Assembly: GCF_900107835.1 (NCBI RefSeq) | Contig: NZ_FNRG01000025.1 | Coordinates: 1-62,031, forward strand | Length of the DNA stretch: 62,031 nucleotides | Reading direction: 5' to 3' | Source: Oribacterium sp. KHPX15 | GTDB lineage: Bacteria; Bacillota; Clostridia; Lachnospirales; Lachnospiraceae | Shown: one piece after another, positions 9,195-16,700 of the stretch | How the letters are laid out: the number at the start of each line of letters is the position of its first letter | Position numbering within the stretch: position 1 is the stretch's first letter | Notes under the pieces: generated by a model | Told to the model about the DNA's origin: nothing | Databases searched by the model: none | What the model saw: only the letters and a program-made list of their open reading frames with translations | Program-made: the position numbers and the translations under genes

Positions 9195-9944
9195 ATGGAG
9201 AGGGCGGCAACATTAGCAAGAATCGGTAATCAGATACTTGGATTTATGGCTACGGTCATGATCATCACGATGCTTGCCTACGGTGGTTATTCTCTTTGGG
9301 ATGTGTACGTAACCTACAGCGGTGCATTCATGTCCAGTGACCTTATGAAGTTAAAACCAGGTGAACAAGGTAGTAATGCTCCTACATTTGAAGAGTTAAG
9401 AAGAATCAACAAGGACGTTAAAGCCTGGTTAACCGTTGATGATACCCATATTGATTATCCTGTACTTCAGGGTGTAGATGATATGGAGTATGTAAATAAA
9501 GATGTATACGGAGAGTTTTCACTTTCCGGAGCGATATTTGTATCGTATAAGAATAAAGAAGATTTCAGTGATCCCTACAATCTTTTGTACGGACACCACA
9601 TGGACAATGGCGGTATGTTCGGTGACGTCATGGAGTTCATAGATGAAGGTTACTTCAACAGACACCGGACAGGTAAACTTTTCCTGCCTGAGAGGACCTA
9701 TGATTTAGAGTTATATGCATTGATAGAATGCGACGCATATGACAAGTACATCTATAATGTAGAAAATGCGATAGATGATATGGAAGGTTTTCAGGCTTAC
9801 GTAAAGGAAACAGCTACACACTACAGAGATATCAATGTCACAGCAGATGATCAGATCATCAGCCTGTCGACATGTGTTGATGCTCAGACTAATGGAAGAG
9901 CAGTAGTATTGGGACGAATGGTATCAACTGAGCAAACTGGTTAG
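9195..9944 (+). CDS. Class B sortase 1 (pilin polymerase or anchoring)
   Basis: This is a 249-residue cysteine transpeptidase with an N-terminal membrane anchor. The catalytic histidine lies in YGHHMDNGG (H134 or the next His), the cysteine in LSTC (C227), and the arginine in NGRAVVLGR. DDTHIDYPVLQG is typical of sortase B. I chose ATG 9195 because GGGAGG sits just before it; an in-frame ATG at 9171 has no ribosome binding site. It probably cleaves the xPTG signals of the adhesin and pilin and joins them into a fibre or to the wall. The protein at 11688 is a close paralogue. Confidence 0.88.
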   Translation: MERAATLARIGNQILGFMATVMIITMLAYGGYSLWDVYVTYSGAFMSSDLMKLKPGEQGSNAPTFEELRRINKDVKAWLTVDDTHIDYPVLQGVDDMEYVNKDVYGEFSLSGAIFVSYKNKEDFSDPYNLLYGHHMDNGGMFGDVMEFIDEGYFNRHRTGKLFLPERTYDLELYALIECDAYDKYIYNVENAIDDMEGFQAYVKETATHYRDINVTADDQIISLSTCVDAQTNGRAVVLGRMVSTEQTG

Positions 9945-9960
9945 AGGAGGCTCGCAAAGG

Positions 9961-11301
9961 ATGAGTAGAGTATTAAGAAAAAACTATATAGGAGCATTCA
10001 TGGTAATGCTGTTTGCGTTGCTCCTTAACATATGTGCGTTCGCAGCAGAATATAAAGCAGACGCAGAAGTTCCGTTTAGTGTTACGATGAAGGGAGATAA
10101 GGCATCATCTGAAAAGATGACTATCACCATAACCCCTATCGACGGAGCACCGGAATTTGATCAGGATTCCATAACAGTGGATGCCAAGAAGGGCGAGACA
10201 GTTAAGGATAAATTCACAATGACTTCTTCAGTCGGAAGTTCATCTCCAATCGACGAGTCATCTGCATATGATGAATCAGCTGAATATATGTATGAATCAG
10301 ATGGGGCTTATGAGTCAGGAGCAGCCTATGAGTCAGGTGCAGCCGGAGAGACTGGTGGATATGAAGAGCCAAAGGGATTTTTAGAGCCCGGTGATTATGA
10401 GTATGAAGTAAGACAGATCAGCGGTAACACAGATGCGTATGTATATGATGATACGGTTTACAGAGTTATCGTAGCTGTTCGTAATAATGAGGATTACAAT
10501 CTTGAAGCTACTGTAGTTGCTTATAAGAATGGTGACAAAAAAGCAAAACAGGATATCGAGTTTGTTAATGTATATGAGCCATGTCTTACAGATCCTCCTG
10601 TAAGGAAGGTCGTTATTGAAGATGAAGGCACAGCACCTGATGATGTAAAGTTCACTTTCTCAATGAAGGCTGATGATAAAACATATCCTATGCCAGAGGG
10701 AAGTGTTGACGGTGTTAAGACAATAGAAACAGGTGTTGGTGAAGTTGAGTTCGGTAGCATGTACTATGAGAAGGTTGGTACTTACACCTACTCAGTAGTA
10801 GAGAAAAAGGGTGATGCCGCAAGCTTCACTTATGATGAGACCCAGTACACAATCAAGGTTGTAGTTGAGAAGAAGGATGGAAAGCTTGAAGCAACAAGAA
10901 CCATATACAGCGGCGACAAGACATTTGATGAGATAGTATTTGAGAACCACTACGCAAAGGCCGGTGAGAAGAAGAACGACACAACATCAGGTACAACATC
11001 CGGCTCATCAACTACTAAAGATAACAGTAAGAAGCATGAAAGCGATTATGTTCCTGATTCAGGTTCAGGAAGCGTTCTTGGAGCAGTAAGAGATGCTATT
11101 GAAGACGGTCCTGTAGGTCAGGTACTTGGAGCAGCTCGTGATCTGGTTGAGGACGGTCCTATCGGACAGGTTCTCGGCGCAGTAAGAGGAGCTACCAGAA
11201 CCGGAGACAACAGTTTCATGATGGTTTCAGGTCTTTGCTTCCTTGCAGCATTGGCTGTACTCCTTGGATGGATCAAAGCATTCTTAAAGAGATCAAGATA
11301 A
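9961..11301 (+). CDS. Basal/minor pilin 1 with two isopeptide modules and VLGA repeats
   Basis: This is a 446-residue secreted protein with a signal peptide ending at CAFA. Two FctA/Spy0128-like modules follow: one with YEVRQISGNTDAYVYDDTVY, the other with YTYSVVEKKG..FTYDETQY. Between the first strand pair lies a Ser/Tyr/Glu-rich insertion (YESGAAYESGA) that the copy at 21385 lacks. The end carries three VLGAxRD/G units spaced exactly 16 residues apart (372, 388, 404). The last runs into RTGD (413-416), a membrane helix and a basic tail. VLGAxR..TGD is a recurring end signal of Lachnospiraceae wall proteins. The RTGD-type signal differs from the TPTG of the other subunits, which suggests that this is the wall-linked base. 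GAGGAGG precedes the ATG. Confidence 0.8.
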   Translation: MSRVLRKNYIGAFMVMLFALLLNICAFAAEYKADAEVPFSVTMKGDKASSEKMTITITPIDGAPEFDQDSITVDAKKGETVKDKFTMTSSVGSSSPIDESSAYDESAEYMYESDGAYESGAAYESGAAGETGGYEEPKGFLEPGDYEYEVRQISGNTDAYVYDDTVYRVIVAVRNNEDYNLEATVVAYKNGDKKAKQDIEFVNVYEPCLTDPPVRKVVIEDEGTAPDDVKFTFSMKADDKTYPMPEGSVDGVKTIETGVGEVEFGSMYYEKVGTYTYSVVEKKGDAASFTYDETQYTIKVVVEKKDGKLEATRTIYSGDKTFDEIVFENHYAKAGEKKNDTTSGTTSGSSTTKDNSKKHESDYVPDSGSGSVLGAVRDAIEDGPVGQVLGAARDLVEDGPIGQVLGAVRGATRTGDNSFMMVSGLCFLAALAVLLGWIKAFLKRSR

Positions 11302-11687
11302 TTTATTAAATCAGATTACATAGGGGCGTTGTCATTCGGAAAGAATGTCGATGCCCCTTTAATATAATTCGACATTTGGAGAGATTGACTTATAATAAGA
11401 CTATAAGGTTGTAAAATCAAAAATATGGTTATACTGATTATAAGGTAGTAAATCAAGTGTATAGTTATAGAGATTACAAAGCAGAAAATCTGAATTTATA
11501 ATTATACATATTTCAAGTCGATAAAAGACTGTGTTTTAGAATTATAGAGATATAAAGGTTAATCTGAGTACTAGTACAGACTGATTAGAAGTAAATTGTT
11601 TAGTTAAAGAAAGAATTTATAAATACAATTTGCATGCAATAGTAATTAGATGTATGAAATCAACGAAGTAAATGCGGGGAGTAATAT
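11302..11687 (+). other. Gap with terminator and degenerate ~37 bp repeats
   Basis: No gene is seen between basal pilin 1 and sortase 2. After the terminator at 11322-11358 come AT-rich, loosely repeated units starting with GAyTATAAGG at 11399 and 11436 and GATTACAAAG at 11472. A weaker match lies near 11549. A promoter for sortase 2 may be here, but I could not fix one. Confidence 0.5.
11322..11366 (+). terminator. Rho-independent terminator after basal pilin 1
   Basis: A stem of about 15 bp (AGGGGCGTTGTCATTC against GAATGTCGATGCCCCT, with wobbles) has a short loop and a TTTAATATAATT tail. It ends the main transcript of pilus operon 1, so sortase 2 is probably transcribed separately. Confidence 0.75.
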
Positions 11688-12434
11688 TTGGATACAATTT
11701 CATTTGCGGCGAGAATAGGAAACAGAATATTGAACTTCTTCGTGTCGATGTTTGTTGTGGTGGCCATCAGTTACAGCAGCTATGCACTGTGGGACACATA
11801 TAACGTCTACAGAGGCGCTTTCCTGAATGACGACCTTCTGAAGTACAAGCCCTCGGGGGGAGTGGGAGAGAGAAATCCGACACTGGAAGAGCTGATGCTC
11901 ATCAATAAGGATGTGCTTGGATGGATCCAGTTGGATGACACACATATTGACTATCCTTTCGTGGTCGGCAAGGATGATATGGAGTATGTCAATAAGGATA
12001 TCTACGGCAACTTCTCATTGTCCGGTGCCATCTTCCTCACCATGGCCAATGCCCATGATCTGAGCGACAGATACAACCTGATGTACGGTCACCACATGGA
12101 CAACGGCGGTATGTTCGGTGATGTTATGGAGTTTATCGACAAGAAATACTTTGATAAACGAAAGACCGGAACCCTTTATACTCCGGACACAACCTATCAG
12201 ATCGAGATCTGGGCATGTATCGAAACAGACGCCTATGATGACGAAGTATACAACGTCCTCAACAAAAAAACAGAAGACGATATGGCCCGATTTATAAGCT
12301 ACGTCGAGAAAAACGCCACCAACATACGTGACGACCTGAACATCCAGCCCTCCGACAAGCTCATCGCCCTCTCCACCTGCGTCGACGCCGCCACCAACGG
12401 CCGCGCCCTGGTCATCGGACGACTGACAAAATGA
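11688..12434 (+). CDS. Class B sortase 2
   Basis: A 248-residue protein starts at TTG 11688, with GGGGAG a few nt upstream. It has an N-terminal membrane segment, then DDTHIDYPFVVG, YGHHMDNGG, LSTC and NGRALVIGR, so the His, Cys and Arg of a sortase are all present. It is closely similar to the sortase at 9195. Two class B paralogues beside one pilus locus suggest a division of labour, one polymerising pilin and one anchoring the base or joining the tip. Which does which cannot be read from sequence. The 3' part of the gene is noticeably more GC-rich than its neighbours. Confidence 0.87.
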   Translation: MDTISFAARIGNRILNFFVSMFVVVAISYSSYALWDTYNVYRGAFLNDDLLKYKPSGGVGERNPTLEELMLINKDVLGWIQLDDTHIDYPFVVGKDDMEYVNKDIYGNFSLSGAIFLTMANAHDLSDRYNLMYGHHMDNGGMFGDVMEFIDKKYFDKRKTGTLYTPDTTYQIEIWACIETDAYDDEVYNVLNKKTEDDMARFISYVEKNATNIRDDLNIQPSDKLIALSTCVDAATNGRALVIGRLTK

Positions 12435-12449
12435 TGCATAAATATGAAA

Positions 12450-12473
12450 AATCTCCGGAACCTTCCGGAGATT
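12450..12473 (+). terminator. Terminator after sortase 2
   Basis: The stem AATCTCCGG/CCGGAGATT has a 6-nt loop and is followed by ATTTG. It sits 16 nt after the stop codon. Confidence 0.65.
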
Positions 12474-12493
12474 ATTTGATGCGCAAAAGTAAT

Positions 12494-12535
12494 CCACCTT
12501 GGACGGTTCTCGCCGGCGAGAACCGTCCAAGGTGG
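12494..12535. repeat. 42 bp perfect palindrome, REP-like (GACGGTTCTCG family)
   Basis: The sequence equals its own reverse complement over 42 bp, centred at CGCCGGCG and with arms carrying GGACGGTTCTC. Partial copies of this motif lie at 870-893, 31461-31517, 40166-40190 and 61723-61756. It may also end transcription of the minus-strand gene at 12549. Confidence 0.75.
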
Positions 12536-12548
12536 GATTATTGAAAAA

Positions 12549-12842
12549 TCAGGCAATATCTTTTTGGAGTACAAGATTATAATATTCAGAACGAATCTGC
12601 TCAGCTTCTCTTCCAGATATTCTGTTTATCATGTCAATTATGGCATCCATGACGTTCATATGTGTAGTAAGGTTACTTAAGGAATTGCGTTCTTTGAGAT
12701 ATACGTCCCATCCGTTTTCGCTTTGAACAAGACATACTGCACAATCTGCAACCCCATCAAAACTATACATATCAGAACGAAAATGATTACTTAATACGGT
12801 TTCTGCAGCATTTAGACACTTTTGATTGTATCTGCTATCCAT
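12549..12842 (-). CDS. Small hypothetical protein (orphan, 97 aa)
   Basis: Not recognised. The ATG at 12842 follows GAGGAGG at good spacing, so translation is likely. The protein is soluble-looking, with an aromatic beta-like centre (CLVQSENGWDVYLKE) and a helical C-terminal half. Its start overlaps the end of an upstream open frame without a start codon (12812-12916), as if it was once the second gene of a coupled pair. Size and setting would fit an immunity protein left after loss of its partner, but nothing in the sequence proves that. Confidence 0.6.
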   Translation of the reverse strand: MDSRYNQKCLNAAETVLSNHFRSDMYSFDGVADCAVCLVQSENGWDVYLKERNSLSNLTTHMNVMDAIIDMINRISGREAEQIRSEYYNLVLQKDIA

Positions 12843-12916
12843 TCTGTTACCTCCTCAATTTTATAATCAGCTAATTCTTGTGCAATGGTTTGCGGATGAA
12901 GGTATTGAATACCATG
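12812..12916 (-). pseudogene. C-terminal fragment of an upstream gene
   Basis: The frame reads as plausible protein (HPQTIAQELADYKIEEV..) for 34 codons to a TAA inside the start of the 12549-12842 gene. It is preceded at once by an in-frame TGA and has no start codon. It looks like the 3' remnant of a deleted gene. The parent family is unknown. Confidence 0.35.
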
Positions 12917-13165
12917 TCAAAGCATTTTCCAAGATAGTTATATTTATGCCTTGTCATTCGGTTAGTCTCCTTATCATATTTGATTAAATGAGTATAAATA
13001 GTGATAATTACACTCCTTAAACTAATTTAAATTGACATATCAAAAAGACTAATCGAAGTATTATATAAGAGCATTATATCATAAATGGACGGAGCAGAAT
13101 GCCCAATAATTCCTATATATCAGAATAATCAATATACTTGATTGGTTGATAGACAATAAAATTAG

Positions 13166-13315
13166 TATAGTTTTGGATTATGTGTCTCCGGAACCGGAGA
13201 ATTTGAATTCTATATGAATAGAAATATCGAAATGTTATACATGTACTTGATCGATTCGCTTATAATACAAGGAGTCGAGACAAAAGTCAACAATGATTTA
13301 ATGACAAAACTGTGA
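13166..13315 (+). pseudogene. Possible gene fragment without start codon
   Basis: 49 codons read protein-like (GTGEFEFYMNRNIEMLYMYL..) from just after a TAG to a TGA. An internal ATG at 13214 has no good ribosome binding site. It may be a remnant of a lost gene, or chance. Confidence 0.25.
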
Positions 13316-13390
13316 ACAGATGGCTCTATTATAGATGGGTGATACAAGATATGAGTCATACAGGCACCGAAGAAATAAAAAAAAATTCCA

Positions 13391-13430
13391 AACGAGAGGG
13401 TTTTCACCAGTGAAAACTCTCTCGTTTTTT
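13391..13430 (+). terminator. Rho-independent terminator
   Basis: A stem of about 17 bp (AACGAGAGGGTTTTCAC and complement, one mismatch) is followed by TTTTTT. No intact plus-strand gene lies directly upstream. Confidence 0.7.
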
Positions 13431-13770
13431 GTCTTTTCTACCTGTGGTTTATCATTCAATATTGTATGAATATTTATACAAGCCTCTTCATTCCCCAAAA
13501 CTTATTTCTTCTATAATAAAAAGCAAAACATTGACTTAAATTTATCAATATATTGACTTAAAATTATCAATCCTCTTTGATTTATAAACTTTCTGTTTAA
13601 CTTTATAAACAAAAGAAAGAATTTCCTAAAAACAATATTAAAAAGAAGATTCTTGCAAAAAACTCTTAAAAATTAATCTTTTTTGTAATACCCCCCTTGC
13701 TATGTTAAGGCTACAAACGATTCAGATAAATTTTCAGATTAGCAGTTGGATTTTTTAGAGGATAGAGATT

Positions 13771-16700
13771 ATGAAACGAGCTAAATATTCAATCAAAAAA
13801 TCAATAAAAAAGGGGTTAGCAACACTATTATCTGTATGTCTCATAGTATCAGGAGTACAGACACCTGTATATGCAGCTGAAGCCTCAATTCCGACAGAGT
13901 CCACTGCAACAGTATCAGGGCTCGTAAACAAAAAGGTTGTACTTGACCTTTTAAGTGACGATCTGAGAGACGCAGCTCTGACGGCAATCCGTGAGAACCG
14001 GCTGTTCGATGCAGGGGACTATCTGGGGGCGACTTCAGACAGTAAGAAAGCAATAAAAGAATATGAGGCATTCTTCAACAGGAACCCGGGACTGTACGTA
14101 GTAGAAGTTCCCGATTCAGTGAAAGATATCCTTTCAAGTGAAGCAGAATCAGAGCTTAGGATATTCGTTCAGAAGGACGAAAAGAAAGCCAAGGTTGATC
14201 TTGAAGACGAGAACGCAACTGATGAATCGGTTCTTTCAAGAGACGTAAACTTCCGTTACGGAACTGAAGATGACATCATCCTTTACGAGCCGTCATCACA
14301 GATCGACACTCTGGTAAACGGCGGAGAGGATGCTTACTACAGAGATCCGGAACAGGACACAGCAGATAACTCAGATTATCAGCTTACCGGAAAAGAAAAG
14401 ATCACCTTCATGTTTATCAATGCTTCCGACGGATCAGTAAGATTCACACTTAAGGTTGACGGCGTCAAGTACGATTCCGTAGAGGTTTGCGGAAGAACAG
14501 CAGCTCTCAAGAGAGTACTTGCACAGGCAGGCGTAAAGAAGACAGAGGAGACAACAGCAGCGGTAGTTCAAACCACACAGGCGGTTGAAACTACACAGGC
14601 ACCGGAACTTGTAAACATTGGCACCGGAGCTATAGAAACAGAAGAACTTACACAGCCCGGTGAAGAAAACATTCAGGAAGGAATAGCAGATACATCCGAG
14701 ATTATAACACCGGAAGATAACGAAAATGGCAGCACTGAAATCTCAAATCCTGTTACAGCTGAACAGGAAGCAGGAGCAGGGGAATCCACAGACATAGAGA
14801 ACGGTGCTGATACAGAAGATAACAACCAGGGTTACATCGAGGCCGACACAAACACATCACAGCAGGAGTTGACAGAAAACAACGCAGCAGAGCAGACAAA
14901 CGATGACACAGCAGTGGTGACAGATGATGATTCAGCAGAGTTAACAAACAATGATGCAGCAGAGTTGACAGATAACGATACAGCAGAGATCAGCGATACA
15001 GAAGATAATGCTAATGTCGAAAACGAAGATGGAGCACAGGCACAGATCGAAGACATTGAAGATAACGAAGATTCCATCACAGACCAGATCTCAGATGCAG
15101 TAGACAATGTATCAAACATAATACTTGGAAGAATGGTTGTTTACGCTGAGGTCATAGGCGAGGGATACGTTTTCGAAGAAGAGCAGCAGGGTCCCGAAAC
15201 AGAAGAAGAGGAAAAAAATGAAGATATAGCTGCAGAAGCGGGAAACACAGACGGAAATGACAACGATGCAGCAGACAAACAGGAAATACAGGCAGACTTA
15301 GACGACAACAATGGAGCAGCAGAAGGAGGACAGCAGGGCGGACAGGAATACGGACAGGAAGAAGGACAGCAGGATGGACAGGAAATCGAACAGCAGAGTG
15401 ATGGACTCGGAACAGAGACATTGGAACAGAACGATGGATCCGGAGCAGAAATAGTTGGACAGAATGAAGCAGGATCAGGAAATGAATCAAATGTAACTAT
15501 AGTGGACATTTTCACAGAAGATAATCAGGAAGAAGGGGTTCAGAACGATACAACTTCAACAGAAATATCCACAGGGGATGTACCGGAAACAGTCATCGAG
15601 GGAACGATTCCTGAAGGACAGATGACACTGGAAGACCTTACAGGAATGATGGCTGAACCGGAAACCACAGCAGCGGCAGAGATTCAGAAGCCGGAAACAA
15701 CAGTTAAAATGCCGGTTGCTTCACCATCTGAGGTCGAGGAGACAAGTGGTGAGTACGACGACTTTGCAAAGGCACTTATAGCCGAAGTCAAGGAAGCTGT
15801 TCTGGAAGACAAGGAAGCTGCAAAGGAAGATTTAAAGGTAGCGAAGATCGTACAGTACTCCATCGGTTCACTTGGAAAGATACATTACCTCACTGAGATA
15901 GATGGATACTCAGTAGAAATATTCGCAGCACCTGAAGCATTTGGCGGATTCAAACCAAATCTCGAAGTTAAGAGACTTTACAAGCCGGAAGAGAATGACG
16001 GAACAGGAGATACTCCTACAGACGCAGAAATCGCAGAGCTTAAGGCAAACGGAATTTACGACAACTCACTATTACTTGACATAAGCTTTAAGAATGACGT
16101 CGGTGACGAAGTCGAACCTGACGGAAATGTAAATGTAAGAATAACCTTAAACGATGAAGACCTTCTCAAGAAGATAGATGCATCTTCACTGGAAGTTCAT
16201 CACATCAAAGATAACAACAGCACATTAACAACAGAAAAGGTAGCAGAAAAGGAAGAGGTAAAGATACTTGACGGAAACGACGTACAGATCAGTGATTCGG
16301 ATCTTGAGGCTCATGCAGAAGCAATCGCAGCAGGTGAAGAGAGTGACGTAGAGGTAGCAAGCGCGGTAGCAGAGTTTGAAGTTTCAAGCTTCTCGGTATT
16401 CGCTATAACCTGGTACGACAACGACACAACACTTCTTTCCTTCATCCAGGTACATTACGTTGACATCAACGGAAACGAAATACTTGATCCGGAGCTGGAT
16501 GGACAGAGCATAAGCCTTCCGGCAAACGGTTTAACACTTGCCAGCATCGAGGGCGGAGTTACCAATTATGACTACAAGGAAGCCAGATTAGGCAGTACAA
16601 ACGGTCAGGTGATCACAAAGGTTGCACAGGGAACTTCCAATCAGCAACAGAAGCATTACGTAGATTATTTCAATGGAAGCGAAATGGTGGCGAGAAATAC

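Larger units (their letters stand above)
12917..13770. other. Gene-poor region between the two pilus loci
   Basis: About 850 bp hold only debris: a possible open-frame fragment (13166-13315), a single half-dyad of the TGACTCA array family near 13352-13366, a terminator (13391-13430), and a direct repeat of ATTGACTTAAAwTTATCAAT at 13530 and 13552 (22 bp apart). AT-rich DNA then leads into the second adhesin. The direct repeat is the best candidate regulator site for pilus operon 2. Confidence 0.5.

Noticed and set aside
15141-15515. Cys/Ser/Pro-rich minus-strand frame in the adhesin 2 stalk
   Set aside because: It is the reverse reading of a repetitive Asp/Glu/Gln/Gly-rich stalk. Composition alone keeps it open.
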